64,000 nt of DNA from UBA1858 sp963976865 (GCA_963976865.1 CAXBLY010000003.1:168019-232018); one strand, 5' to 3'. Shown: positions 44,950 through 53,779, counted from the first letter of the stretch. The notes: a model not told the origin generated them from the sequence alone. Made by a program: numbers and translations.

Positions 44950-46401
44950 TTATTTTTGGCGATTTCTTATTTTCTTGTACGCGGCCAATGCGCGATCCCT
45001 TGCCATGCCATGATCTACAATCGGGGCAGGGTAGTGTTTGTCTAATGTTACGTTAGCCGCAGTTAGTACATCCTTTGGAGCTAGCCATGGGCTGTGAATA
45101 TATTTTTTTGGCATGTGCTTTAATTCCGGTACCCACTCACGGACATAATCTCCGGAAGGGTCAAATTTTTCCCCCTGTAATACAGGATTAAACACGCGGA
45201 AGTAGGGTGATGCATCTGCACCGCTGCCTGCAACCCATTGCCATCCTGCGGCATTATTCGCAAGGTCTGCATCGACCAGTGTATTCCAGAACCACTCTTC
45301 TCCACGTTGCCACGGAATTAAAAGATCTTTTATTAAAAAAGAAGCCACAATCATACGAACACGATTATGCATCCAGCCTGTTTTCCATAGTTCGCGCATG
45401 CCGGCATCGACAATAGGGTAACCTGTTTTACCCTGTTGCCACGCACGTAATGCACTGGTGTCATTTTTCCACGGGAACTTGCTGAATTGTTTTTTAAAGG
45501 GCTTGGTTGGAAAGTCAGGCCAGTGAACCAATAGGTGATACGCAAAGTCTCGCCAGATTAACTGGCGCAAATAAGCATCACTGCTGTTATCAGGCGTCTT
45601 TTGTGAATTTTTAATTTTTGTCCAGACCTGTCTGGGGCTGATTTCCCCAAAATGCAAATGTGGAGAAAGTCTGGAAGTCCCAGCGACATCTGGCCGGTTT
45701 CTTAGTACAGAGTATTTGCCGCCTGTGTGTTGAATAAAATCCTTCAGGTTTTCATGGGCGCCTGTTTCTCCGGGTGTCCAGTAATCATTAAAGCCTTTGG
45801 CCCAATCAGGCTTTTTGGGGAGTAAATTCCATGCGCTTAAGCGGTCACTTGCTAACTTTTTCCTGTATGCAACGAGTTTTTTGGGTGCTGGAAGAGGAGA
45901 GCCGGGAGTGAAAGTATTCATGCAAGCTCGATAAAACGGTGTGAAAACTTTATAGGGTTCATTCTTGCCTGAGCGAATTTCCTCTGGTTCATACAGCAAA
46001 TAACCTTTGAACCGTTTTACATCTATTTTGTCTGAAAAGTGCTGTGTGATCTGGTTTTCTAATTCATCACTATATGGTTCGTAGTGTCTGGTGAAGTATA
46101 AAGCATCTGCGCCAGATGCATGGAAGATGTTTTTTAGCTCTTCAATGACTGAGCCTTTACGTAAAATCAATTTAATGTCTAAATCTTTTAACGCACTGGA
46201 TAATTGATTGAGGCTGTGATGTAACCACCATAAACTGGCTGCACCGAAGTGCCAGTGGTTGTTTTTATTTTCATCCAGTATATACACACATATGACGGGC
46301 CTGCCGGTTTTCGCGGCAGCGGTCAATGTAGCATTATCACTGATTCTAAGGTCTTGCCTGAACCAGTACACTAAAGGTGACTGCGTGGATGCTTTAACCA
46401 T
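44950..46401 (-). CDS. phrB: Deoxyribodipyrimidine photolyase
   Basis: 483 residues. N-terminal alpha/beta antenna domain (WFRQDLRISDNATL) and C-terminal FAD domain with RPDVAGTSRLSPHLHFGEISPRQ, WRDFAYHLL, FPWKNDTSALRAWQQGKTGYPIVDAGMRELW, MHNRVRMIVASFLIKDLLI and the NNAAGWQWVAGSGADA tail. It repairs cyclobutane pyrimidine dimers with blue light. The electron-transfer Trp residues are in place by eye. Divergent from the permease gene. Confidence 0.95.
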   Translation of the reverse strand: MVKASTQSPLVYWFRQDLRISDNATLTAAAKTGRPVICVYILDENKNNHWHFGAASLWWLHHSLNQLSSALKDLDIKLILRKGSVIEELKNIFHASGADALYFTRHYEPYSDELENQITQHFSDKIDVKRFKGYLLYEPEEIRSGKNEPYKVFTPFYRACMNTFTPGSPLPAPKKLVAYRKKLASDRLSAWNLLPKKPDWAKGFNDYWTPGETGAHENLKDFIQHTGGKYSVLRNRPDVAGTSRLSPHLHFGEISPRQVWTKIKNSQKTPDNSSDAYLRQLIWRDFAYHLLVHWPDFPTKPFKKQFSKFPWKNDTSALRAWQQGKTGYPIVDAGMRELWKTGWMHNRVRMIVASFLIKDLLIPWQRGEEWFWNTLVDADLANNAAGWQWVAGSGADASPYFRVFNPVLQGEKFDPSGDYVREWVPELKHMPKKYIHSPWLAPKDVLTAANVTLDKHYPAPIVDHGMARDRALAAYKKIRNRQK

Positions 46402-46532
46402 TTAAATGATTTTATATAGTGTTGTGATTGAGAGAATTACCGGGTTATTCACTGTAGTATAGAGAGCATATATGCAATGATTAAGTTTTTGTACTGGACG
46501 CCAGTCAACCAATACCATTAAATCGGAAGCCA

Positions 46533-47600
46533 ATGTCGAGCTGTTGTAATACCCCCAAGCAGGAAACAAGCTGCCACGAACCTGAGAGTTCAGTGGATTA
46601 TCTGCTGTGGGGTTCCCTGTTTTTCTCAGTCATTTTTTATGTGCTGCACTGGCAGTTCTCCGGAATTGTTCAAGGTATGCCGTGGCTGGCAGTCATGGGA
46701 GAGTCAGTATACTCTCTGTTGAACATTGTATGGTGGGGCATACTACTGGGCATTATTATGCTTGCGTTGTTGTCCAGAGTGCCGCGTGAATTTGTTATTT
46801 CACTGCTAGGCACAGGTACAGGATTCAGAGGCATCATTCGCGCCACTATTGGTGGAGTGCTACTTGACCTGTGCAGTCATGGAATTTTAATGGTTGGTGC
46901 AAAGTTATATGAACGTGGTGCCAGCGTTGGCCAGGTGATGGCATTCCTGATTGCAAGTCCGTGGAATTCTTTTTCGCTGACAATTATTCTGTTTGCGCTG
47001 ATTGGTCTTAAGTGGACATTATTTTTTATATTCGCGTCCATGTTGATTGCGTTATTCTCTGGCTGGCTGTTCGATCTGTTACAGAAACGTGGTGTGCTTC
47101 CCGCGAATCCACATACAATTGAGCTGCCTTCTGAATTTAACTTCTGGTCTGAAGCTAAAACTCAACTTAGTGCCGCGACATTTAACGGTGACACAGTTCT
47201 GGGGATGATTAAAAGTGGCGTGCTCGATTCACGCATGGTGGTGCGCTGGATTCTGTTTGGTGTATTACTCGCAAGCCTGATTCGTGCTTTTGTCGATGTG
47301 TCTATATTTCAGCAATACTTTGGTCCAACAGTGGTCGGTCTGCTGTTTACTCTGGTGGCTGCCACGATTATTGAAGTATGTTCGGAAGGGTCTGCACCAA
47401 TTGCCGCAGATTTACTTACACGTGCTAATTCGCCAGGAAACAGTTTTGCTTTTTTGATGGCAGGCGTATCTACTGACTACACTGAAGTAATGGTGTTGAA
47501 AGAGTCTACACGCTCCTGGAAAATAGCCCTGTTTTTGCCATTAATTACCGTGCCACAAATATTTGTTATTGCCTGGCTGGTGAATCTCCAGACCATATAA
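46533..47600 (+). CDS. SO_0444-type Cu/Zn efflux permease
   Basis: 355 residues with about eight membrane helices. The N-terminus carries MSSCCNTPKQETSCH, a Cys/His-rich metal-binding head typical of this permease family, and the transmembrane parts hold GGVLLDLCSHGILMVGAKLYERGAS and EVCSEGSAPIAADLL, whose Cys and Gly are probably in the path. Likely exports Cu or Zn. Its usual ArsR-type partner is not adjacent; upstream lies the divergent photolyase with a 131-bp gap. Confidence 0.82.
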   Translation: MSSCCNTPKQETSCHEPESSVDYLLWGSLFFSVIFYVLHWQFSGIVQGMPWLAVMGESVYSLLNIVWWGILLGIIMLALLSRVPREFVISLLGTGTGFRGIIRATIGGVLLDLCSHGILMVGAKLYERGASVGQVMAFLIASPWNSFSLTIILFALIGLKWTLFFIFASMLIALFSGWLFDLLQKRGVLPANPHTIELPSEFNFWSEAKTQLSAATFNGDTVLGMIKSGVLDSRMVVRWILFGVLLASLIRAFVDVSIFQQYFGPTVVGLLFTLVAATIIEVCSEGSAPIAADLLTRANSPGNSFAFLMAGVSTDYTEVMVLKESTRSWKIALFLPLITVPQIFVIAWLVNLQTI

Positions 47601-47603
47601 AAC

Positions 47604-49349
47604 TTAAGGGTTGCCAATACCAGGGTTGTTATTGACGCCAATCAGTTTTGGTGAATTCAGTTTGTCTATTTTTACAGTATCCTGCTCCCTAATATAATCA
47701 GCAACCTGCTCCCACACAGGTGGGCCCGGAGCCTTGTCATTAACCGTTGCCCAGCCAGCGACGACATAATGTTTGTTGTCATCGATCGCAGTGCCATCGT
47801 CCAGCGTCATGTTGCTGATACGATTGCCGATGGTCTCGTCTGGTTTGCATGTGTAATCCATTCCACCTAAACGTACCATGTCACCGCCCTGTTGATAGTA
47901 AGGGTTGGGGTTAAATAAATTGTCGCAGACATCTTCCAGTATCAGTTTGATACTTTTTCCGGTCATTTCTCTGCGATAAGTTTCCGGATACGTCATGCAG
48001 GTCTGATCGAGCACATGTTCCATGGTGATGGCACTGTTTTCCGGCAGAGTGGTGCCCCAACGGAAACCCGGAGATAAAGATATCTGTGCATCATTCTGCT
48101 GGCGCAATGCGTCGCAAATTAACTGATCAAAAGTGCCATTGAAGTTGCCTCGACGATACAAAGTTGTGTCAGTGGTGCCTAACTCTTCTGAAAGCCAGTC
48201 AGTATGAGGTGCGCGAACTTTATCGATATACGCCTGCATTTCTTTATCAGGGCTTATCAGGTTGGAGAATACGGGTAGTAATTTGTACTCATAGCCACGC
48301 ACTTTGCCCTGTCTGATATCCAGATCCATGACAGCTAAAAACTTGCCGTTAGACCCGGCATTGGTCACAAGTGTTATTCCTTCAGCGTTTTTGATTTCCA
48401 GTGCTTCTGGAATGCCGTCATGAGTATGGCCGCCTAAAATGACATCAATGCCGGTTAAGGCGCCTGCCATTTTGATGTCAACGTCGGCACCGTTATGTGA
48501 CAGTAATACCACCGCATCTGGTTTATGTTGATTGCGAATGCTGTTTACGAGTGTCTGTAATTCGCCATCGTTTATGCCAAATGTCCAGTCAGGAATAAAA
48601 CGCTTGGGGTTGGCGACCGGGGTGTAGGGAAATGCCTGGCCGATGACAGCGATACGGCTATGGGCAAGCTGCTTTATCGTGTAAGGCGGAAAGACATGCC
48701 CGCTGTCTTCATCAAAAACTTCAGTGCCATCAAACAGGGCTTCTTCGGTAGCGTTTATGTTTTGTGCAATAAAGTCGCCATTAAATGCGCCAATGTTCTG
48801 TAATACCTGCTGATCCTGATAGGTGAATTCCCAGTGTCCTGTCATGATATCCACACCCAGCAGATTACAGGCGCCGACCATATCCATCCCGTTGGTTTTA
48901 AGTGCTGTGCCAGAACCTTGCCACGTGTCGCCACCGTCCAGTAACAGGGACTGGTTGTCTGCAACGGCTGCGCGTAATTTTTTCACCAGGCTGGCTAAAT
49001 GGGCAAAGCCACCGACCTTGCCGAATTTTTGTACAGATGATTCGTAATTCAGGTATGTGTAAGCATGTGAAAGTCTTGCATTGCCTGTCAGTGAGAAGTG
49101 CCTGAGTAATGCTTCACCGACCAGGTGTGGAGGGCGGCCAAAGGAATCTGCCAAACCAATATTGACGTGAGGTTCACGGAAGTAGACAGGGTTTAACTGT
49201 GCGTGACAGTCTGTGAAATGCAGTAAACGCGTGTTCCCAAAGCTTCCAATGTCATAGATATCCTGTTTTTGGGCCAGACTGGTACGGGGTAAAAGTCCGC
49301 TTGCCGAGGCAATGGCCATCAGTTGTAGAAATTCTCGTCGATTGATCAT
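47604..49349 (-). CDS. soxB: Thiosulfohydrolase SoxB
   Basis: 581 residues. Tat signal INRREFLQLMAIASASG, then a metallophosphatase-type core: HFTDCHAQLNP, LLDGGDTWQGSGT, GHWEFTYQ, LLSHNGADVDI, and ILGGHTHDGIPE for the Mn2 centre. SoxB releases sulfate from SoxYZ-bound cysteine S-thiosulfonate in the periplasm. No soxXYZA or soxCD is adjacent, so those genes must lie elsewhere if the pathway is complete. Convergent with the permease, 3 nt apart. Confidence 0.93.
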   Translation of the reverse strand: MINRREFLQLMAIASASGLLPRTSLAQKQDIYDIGSFGNTRLLHFTDCHAQLNPVYFREPHVNIGLADSFGRPPHLVGEALLRHFSLTGNARLSHAYTYLNYESSVQKFGKVGGFAHLASLVKKLRAAVADNQSLLLDGGDTWQGSGTALKTNGMDMVGACNLLGVDIMTGHWEFTYQDQQVLQNIGAFNGDFIAQNINATEEALFDGTEVFDEDSGHVFPPYTIKQLAHSRIAVIGQAFPYTPVANPKRFIPDWTFGINDGELQTLVNSIRNQHKPDAVVLLSHNGADVDIKMAGALTGIDVILGGHTHDGIPEALEIKNAEGITLVTNAGSNGKFLAVMDLDIRQGKVRGYEYKLLPVFSNLISPDKEMQAYIDKVRAPHTDWLSEELGTTDTTLYRRGNFNGTFDQLICDALRQQNDAQISLSPGFRWGTTLPENSAITMEHVLDQTCMTYPETYRREMTGKSIKLILEDVCDNLFNPNPYYQQGGDMVRLGGMDYTCKPDETIGNRISNMTLDDGTAIDDNKHYVVAGWATVNDKAPGPPVWEQVADYIREQDTVKIDKLNSPKLIGVNNNPGIGNP

Positions 49350-49558
49350 GTCAATTTGAATAAATAGTATGCAGTGATGGATGGCATGGTTTTATTTGGT
49401 TTAAATTATACTGTGATAAAATGGTTTAATAAAACCCTATATCTAATTGATATTAATATAAATAATTATGACAGCTCATTTGAGTCTTGACTTCATTTCT
49501 AATCCACGTATGTTGCCCTTTCTTTAATAAATATAAACACTTCAGGCAGATATTTATA

Positions 49559-49572
49559 CGTGTTTAAACACG
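49559..49572. promoter_or_regulatory. Perfect palindrome upstream of 4.5S RNA
   Basis: CGTGTTTAAACACG is a perfect 14-bp palindrome, about 20 bp before a likely -10 TATTAT (49593-49598) of ffs. It may be an operator or a -35-region element. The rest of the 267-bp soxB-ffs gap shows nothing else. Confidence 0.4.
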
Positions 49573-49616
49573 GCTTTTAAGCCCTGAAATGCTATTATGA
49601 CGTAAAGTGTATTGGT

Positions 49617-49722
49617 GATCTGTGTCGGTTCCTTTGCAGCGATAAATTGTGAACCCCGCCAGGCCCGGAAGGGAGCAACGGTAACAGTCGATTCGAGTGC
49701 TGAGTTCCTACTGGCACAGGTT
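49617..49722 (+). ncRNA. ffs: Signal recognition particle 4.5S RNA
   Basis: The conserved SRP hairpin AGGCCCGGAAGGGAGCAAC (49661-49679) matches the Ffh-binding domain of E. coli 4.5S RNA (AGGTCCGGAAGGAAGCAG). Terminal stems pair: UCUGUGUC at 49619-49626 with GGCACAGG at 49713-49720. It guides membrane proteins to SecYEG with Ffh. It lies directly upstream of dnaX, a common gammaproteobacterial neighbourhood. Ends are estimated from the outer stem. Confidence 0.93.
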
Positions 49723-49745
49723 GCCGCCAAAACAAAAATTAATCA

Positions 49746-51467
49746 ATGTCTCATCAAGTACTAGCGCGAAAATGGCGTCCGCAGACGTTTGCCGACATCG
49801 TCGGCCAGGAACATGTGGTCACGGCACTGGTGAATGCGCTCAAAGGCAACCGCCTGCATCATGCCTATCTGTTTTCCGGCACTCGCGGGGTCGGTAAAAC
49901 GACGGTGGCGAGAGTGCTTGCAAAAGCGCTGACCTGTGAACAGGGGATTACTGCAGAACCATGTGGCGTGTGCGAGACATGCCAGTCCATTACTGAAGGC
50001 AGATTCGTTGATTTAATAGAGGTGGATGCAGCCTCGAGAACTCGTGTTGAAGATACGCGCGAATTACTGGAAAACGTCCAGTACGCACCCACAAGAGGGC
50101 GCTTCAAAATATACCTCATCGATGAGGTGCATATGCTGTCCGGCCACAGTTTCAATGCATTATTGAAAACACTGGAAGAACCTCCGGAGCATGTAAAATT
50201 CCTGTTAGCCACGACTGACCCGCAGAAACTTCCGGTGACGGTATTGTCTCGTTGCCTGCAATTTACATTGCGCCATATCTCGACAGAAAAAATTGCCGGC
50301 CAGCTGGAAAAAGTACTGGCTTCAGAAAATATAAAATCTGAACACCCGGCGTTAATACAGTTGGCAGAATCTGCTGATGGCAGTATGCGTGATGCACTGA
50401 GTCTGCTGGATCAGGCCATTGCCTATTCTGGTGGAGAAGTATCCGAGCACACCGTCAGCCAGATGCTGGGCACGGTACCCAGTGAGCACATCAATGCATT
50501 GATCAACGCTATTTGTGAGTTTGATCCATCCAAAGCCATGGAACTCATACACCAGCTGGCAACCCTGAATGTAGATTTTAGCAAACTGCTTGACCAGTTG
50601 ATTGTCATTTTTCATGCGTCTGCTATCTCGCAGGCGGTTCCTGACTATAAAGAACAAATCGCTTTATTTGGCGACACCATAAAAATGGTGAGCGAGAAAA
50701 TTGCGGCTGAAGATATACAGTTGTTTTACCAGATCGTACTCAACAGCCGAAAAGATTTATATCTGGCTCATTCTCCCCGTGCCGGGTTTGAGATGGCGGT
50801 ATTGCGCATGATTATGTTCAGGCCGGGGAGCGATAGTAAAGCCACGCATGCTAAAAAAGTGTCAACAGTACCGGCCGGTAAAGGTAAAGCCTCGGCGATG
50901 GTGGCGGCCGCTTTGGATAACAGACAAGCTGTATCAGAGCCTGTATCGACTAGTGTGCAGGATGTTGCACCCGCCCAGCAACAGGCTTATGTGCCCCCGG
51001 AGGTCAACGAGGCAACAGCGACAGAACAGGTAACGGATAAAATCGATAATCAGGCCGCGCGACCAGAAACTGCAGCGCCGTCAGAATGGCTGGAGATTAT
51101 CGAAAAGGCGCAGTTTACCGGCGTGGTGAGAGCGCTTGCGACTCACTGTGCGTTGCAAAGTTATCAGGACGACAACATGAAACTACTGCTGGCCAGTGAA
51201 CATGAAAGCTTAATGGCGGGTGCTACTGTGACTAAATTAACGCAGAAGCTGAAAGAAACGTTTGGCGAAAATATTAATGTCAGCATTGATGTCATACAGG
51301 ATACTATTGATAGCCCCGCTCAGCACACGCGTGACCGTGAAGAACAGCGTTTGAATGTAGCGCAGGCCAGCCTGGAACAGGATGAATTTGTTCAGGCATT
51401 AAAAAGAGATATGCAGGCTGAAATAGTGCCAGGATCATTACAACCGAAACAAGAGGATGGACAATGA
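49746..51467 (+). CDS. dnaX: DNA polymerase III tau/gamma subunit
   Basis: 573 residues as tau. Walker A GTRGVGKT at 45-52, zinc module with CxxC Cys (CEQ..., CGVCETC), Walker B region LIDEVHMLSGHSFNALLKTLEEPP, sensor 1 LATTDPQKLP. Clamp-loader ATPase of the replisome; the C-terminal part (about 430-573) binds polymerase and DnaB. A run of six A at codons 370-371 could shift the frame and make a short gamma form (see the separate entry). Stop overlaps ybaB by 4 nt. Confidence 0.95.
   Translation: MSHQVLARKWRPQTFADIVGQEHVVTALVNALKGNRLHHAYLFSGTRGVGKTTVARVLAKALTCEQGITAEPCGVCETCQSITEGRFVDLIEVDAASRTRVEDTRELLENVQYAPTRGRFKIYLIDEVHMLSGHSFNALLKTLEEPPEHVKFLLATTDPQKLPVTVLSRCLQFTLRHISTEKIAGQLEKVLASENIKSEHPALIQLAESADGSMRDALSLLDQAIAYSGGEVSEHTVSQMLGTVPSEHINALINAICEFDPSKAMELIHQLATLNVDFSKLLDQLIVIFHASAISQAVPDYKEQIALFGDTIKMVSEKIAAEDIQLFYQIVLNSRKDLYLAHSPRAGFEMAVLRMIMFRPGSDSKATHAKKVSTVPAGKGKASAMVAAALDNRQAVSEPVSTSVQDVAPAQQQAYVPPEVNEATATEQVTDKIDNQAARPETAAPSEWLEIIEKAQFTGVVRALATHCALQSYQDDNMKLLLASEHESLMAGATVTKLTQKLKETFGENINVSIDVIQDTIDSPAQHTRDREEQRLNVAQASLEQDEFVQALKRDMQAEIVPGSLQPKQEDGQ
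50853..50881 (+). promoter_or_regulatory. Candidate frameshift/slippage site in dnaX (tau to gamma)
   Basis: AAAAAAG at 50853-50859, in frame AAA AAA GTG (codons 370-371). A -1 shift reads S-V-N-S-T-G-R and stops at TAA (50879-50881), giving a 378-residue gamma-like protein ending after domain III. The palindrome TACCGGCCGGTA (50869-50880) follows, where E. coli has its stimulatory hairpin. Confidence 0.4.
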
Positions 51468-51787
51468 AAGGTGGGTTAGGTAATTTGATGAAACAGGCGC
51501 AGAAAATGCAGGAAGATATGCAGAAGGCGCAGGAAGAAATCAAACTTATTGAAGTGGACGGCCAGTCAGGTGGTGGAATGGTTAAAATCACTATGATGGG
51601 AAGCCACGAAGTAAAACGTGTTGTTATTGATGACAGCCTGATTGGTGATGATAAAGAAATGCTGGAAGACCTTATCGCAGCGGCAATGAACGATGCAGTG
51701 CATAAACTGGAAGCCACTACTAAAGAAAAATATGCAGGGCTTACTTCAGGCATGTCGTTGCCACCTGGTATGAAGCTTCCTTTTTAA
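51464..51787 (+). CDS. ybaB: Nucleoid-associated protein YbaB/EbfC
   Basis: 107 residues. Opens MKGGLGNLMKQAQKMQEDMQKAQEE, the long helix of the tweezer-shaped EbfC dimer, with GMVKITMMGSHEVKRV in the central sheet and LPPGMKLPF at the end. Binds DNA and influences nucleoid organisation and perhaps recombination. It overlaps dnaX (ATGA) and precedes recR by 11 nt, the conserved gene order. Confidence 0.95.
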   Translation: MKGGLGNLMKQAQKMQEDMQKAQEEIKLIEVDGQSGGGMVKITMMGSHEVKRVVIDDSLIGDDKEMLEDLIAAAMNDAVHKLEATTKEKYAGLTSGMSLPPGMKLPF

Positions 51788-51798
51788 AAGGATCGCGA

Positions 51799-52401
51799 GT
51801 GGCAGAACATTCTCCATTACTCACAGAGCTGATCGATTCACTGAAACTGTTACCCGGTGTTGGCCAAAAATCTGCACAACGCATGGCGCTACATCTGTTA
51901 AAGATAGATCAGGAAAAATCGATAAAGCTGGGGCAGGTGATCTGTAAAGCAGTTGAGAACATCAAGCATTGCAGTCAGTGCAGAAATTATACTGAAGAAT
52001 CTGTCTGTGTAATCTGTAATAGTGCTAATCGCAAATCCACGCAGATGTGTATTGTAGAGACGCCAACAGATTTAATGGCAATAGAAAACGGAACAACTTA
52101 CAACGGCATCTATTTTGTACTGATGGGTAAGTTGTCACCTTTAGATGGCGTGGGCCCGGAGCAGCTTGGTCTTGATAAGCTGGAAGAGCGTCTGCAATCT
52201 GGAGAGCTTGAAGAAATTATTCTGGCAACAAGTTCAACAATGGAAGGCGAGGTGACGGCGCACGTCATTGCTGAAATGGTTAAAAAAAATGGTTTGAGAA
52301 CTACAAGACTCGCCCAGGGTGTGCCTATCGGTGGTGAGCTTGAATATCTGGACTTGAATACACTGTCGCAGGCGTTTGAAACAAGAACAAACTACGATTA
52401 A
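51799..52401 (+). CDS. recR: Recombination protein RecR
   Basis: 200 residues, GTG start with AAAAGGATC upstream. Helix-hairpin-helix LLPGVGQKSAQRMALHLL at about 17-34, four-Cys zinc finger CSQC...CVIC, Toprim domain with VETPTDLMAIE, and the C-terminal GGELEYLD Walker-like segment. Works with RecFO in loading RecA at gaps. Final gene of the dnaX operon; a hairpin follows. Confidence 0.95.
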   Translation: MAEHSPLLTELIDSLKLLPGVGQKSAQRMALHLLKIDQEKSIKLGQVICKAVENIKHCSQCRNYTEESVCVICNSANRKSTQMCIVETPTDLMAIENGTTYNGIYFVLMGKLSPLDGVGPEQLGLDKLEERLQSGELEEIILATSSTMEGEVTAHVIAEMVKKNGLRTTRLAQGVPIGGELEYLDLNTLSQAFETRTNYD

Positions 52402-52435
52402 CCAGCCTTACTGCACAAGGCTGGCAGTTAACTGC
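52402..52435. terminator. Hairpin between convergent recR and the DksA-like gene
   Basis: CCAGCCTT and AAGGCTGG (52402-52409/52417-52424) form an 8-bp stem with a 7-nt loop, followed by the palindrome GCAGTTAACTGC (52424-52435). No T run on either strand is strong, so a bidirectional but imperfect terminator is likely. Confidence 0.45.
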
Positions 52436-52445
52436 AAAACACAAA

Positions 52446-52712
52446 TTATCTTAACTGGCTGTCTTTACTGCCACGCCGGTTTATCCCGCCAGATGTGCTG
52501 TGAGTGTTGTCGAACTGCTCCTGACACTTTATACATAAGCGAACACCAGCGACTGCATCGCGGCGAGCCTGTGGAATTTCCGAGTCGCATTCTTCACAAT
52601 GGCTTAGTCCCTGTCCCTTGGGTAACAGACTGCGTGCCTGGCTGACTGCATCTTCAATGCTGGCATCAATCTGTTCCTGCACTGCGCCATCGCGTGACCA
52701 TCCGCCTGCCAT
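52446..52712 (-). CDS. DksA/TraR-family C4 zinc-finger protein
   Basis: 88 residues, short TraR/YbiI-like member. The zinc finger is CEECDSEIP...CIKC (Cys at about 39, 42, 60, 63); the start AGGWSRDGAVQEQIDASIEDAV is the usual N-terminal helix. Such proteins bind the RNA polymerase secondary channel like a short DksA and modulate transcription. Convergent with recR. No ppGpp-dependence can be inferred. Confidence 0.88.
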   Translation of the reverse strand: MAGGWSRDGAVQEQIDASIEDAVSQARSLLPKGQGLSHCEECDSEIPQARRDAVAGVRLCIKCQEQFDNTHSTSGGINRRGSKDSQLR

Positions 52713-52751
52713 ATGGTTTTCTCCGATTATTTTGTCTGACTGACTACTATA

Positions 52752-52904
52752 TTAACGTCGTTTTTTATTTTGTAGCAACAGGATTCTGGATACCAGCATT
52801 GCGAGTAAAATAAGTACGCCATAAGGATAGTGGAAGATACCGTAGAAATAAGCCAGCAGTGTTGCGGCGAGCAGGGCAATAAGCAGTGCGCTGATCCAGT
52901 CCAT
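52752..52904 (-). CDS. 50-residue membrane protein overlapping ppnP
   Basis: The frame starts at the ATG in TAATG, sharing one base with the ppnP stop (52904-52906), and ends TAA at 52752. The protein has two hydrophobic helices (ISALLIALLAATLLAYF, and YGVLILLAMLVSRILLL) and a basic tail QNKKRR. Stop-start overlap implies coupled translation with ppnP. Too small for routine gene finding; I do not recognise the family. Confidence 0.6.
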   Translation of the reverse strand: MDWISALLIALLAATLLAYFYGIFHYPYGVLILLAMLVSRILLLQNKKRR

Positions 52905-53215
52905 TATTTGATAAAACTGCAGCAGTAATCTGTAGTGACTGTGACTTTTAACTGGAATTTAGCGTTGGCGGGTACTTCGAAACTGCCACCACTACTGATA
53001 CTCTGCCATTCGGCACCCGGTAAAAGTACTTCCAGTTCGCCCGAAGATATTTCCATTAACTCTTTCTCATCCGTGCTGAATTCATATTCACCCGGCAGCA
53101 TAATCCCCAGTGTTTTGCGCGTACCATCCTGAAAAATTACTGAGCGACTTGTCACTTGCCCCTCAAAGTAAATATTGGCTTCCTTGACGATAGAGACATT
53201 GTCGAATTGAGGCAT
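52904..53215 (-). CDS. ppnP: Pyrimidine/purine nucleoside phosphorylase
   Basis: 103 residues, cupin-like fold of the PpnP (YaiE, DUF1255) family. Conserved segments: FEGQVTSRSV, DGTRKTLGIMLPGEYEF, FEVPANAKFQLKV and the tail YCCSFI. It cleaves nucleosides with phosphate to base and ribose-1-phosphate. Head of a two-gene unit with a small membrane protein. Located just beyond the end of the integron. Confidence 0.92.
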   Translation of the reverse strand: MPQFDNVSIVKEANIYFEGQVTSRSVIFQDGTRKTLGIMLPGEYEFSTDEKELMEISSGELEVLLPGAEWQSISSGGSFEVPANAKFQLKVTVTTDYCCSFIK

Positions 53216-53380
53216 TCATAAATCCTTTTGATTAAATAATGGTGCGTAATTTGGCTGCGACATTATTATGCGTTTTTTATATTTGGTCTACTGATAGCTT
53301 CACATAAAGGATAGAATTATTTACCAGGGTGACAATAATATTGGCTACTGATTGTTCTGCTGTAATTCATGACGTCTCAC

Positions 53381-53441
53381 ATTAACGGCGTATTTGTTGT
53401 AAGCGCAAAAATGCGTCTGGCCGTATGCGATTGTTATGCGG
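53381..53441 (-). repeat. attC5 (distal, degenerate)
   Basis: Read leftward: GCATAAC at the higA stop, then a central part with a GACGCATTTTTGCGC hairpin and ending ACGCCGTTAATG. The higA TAA lies inside the left core, typical of cassettes. Weaker symmetry than attC1-4. Confidence 0.55.
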
Positions 53442-53721
53442 CATATAGTTTTTTGACTTTTATGCCCTTGCTTTCTTTCTTGGCATGCCAAAGATCATAC
53501 TGAATTTGTTGATTTAACCAGCTTTCAGGAGTGGTATTGAATGCTTTCGACAGGCGTAATGCCATTTCTGGGCTAATGCCGGAACGACCATTCAGGATAG
53601 AAGACAAAGTCTTCCGGCTGACGCCCAATGCCTCAGCAGCATTTGTCACGCTTAAATCCAGAGGTTCCAGGCATAGTTCCCGAATAATTTCTCCAGGATG
53701 AGGTGGGTTATGCATGTTCAT
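53434..53721 (-). CDS. higA: HigA-type antitoxin without an intact toxin
   Basis: 95 residues. MHNPPHPGEIIRELCLEPL is the HigA opening; the helix-turn-helix VTNAAEALGVSRKTLSSILNGRSGIS (about 25-50) binds DNA, and ALRLSKAFNTTPESWLNQQ follows. It normally neutralises HigB, the mRNA-cutting toxin encoded just upstream. Only the last ~17 codons of higB remain here. The stop codon falls inside attC5, so higA is the distal coding part of the last integron unit. The surviving protein may act as a free regulator. Confidence 0.88.
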   Translation of the reverse strand: MNMHNPPHPGEIIRELCLEPLDLSVTNAAEALGVSRKTLSSILNGRSGISPEMALRLSKAFNTTPESWLNQQIQYDLWHAKKESKGIKVKKLYAA

Positions 53722-53723
53722 AG

Positions 53724-53779
53724 TTAGTGGTAGTCCTCGTAATCAATGTCAATTGCATCGGGGCCATCAAATTTAAAAG
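53724..53779 (-). pseudogene. higB: Truncated higB toxin (3' end only)
   Basis: The last codons read FKFDGPDAIDIDYEDYH then TAA, which fits the HigB C-terminus ending (V/I)DYxDYH. Homology stops upstream, at SQSS, and no start or catalytic region is present. The stop is 2 nt before the higA ATG, the normal higBA spacing. Loss of the toxin 5' end coincides with the junction to unrelated sequence. Confidence 0.7.

Noticed and set aside
50848..51033. A long alternative-frame ORF in dnaX as separate gene
   Set aside because: It is in the +1/-2 phase relative to dnaX, has no ribosome site, and is not the phase entered by a -1 shift, which stops at 50879.
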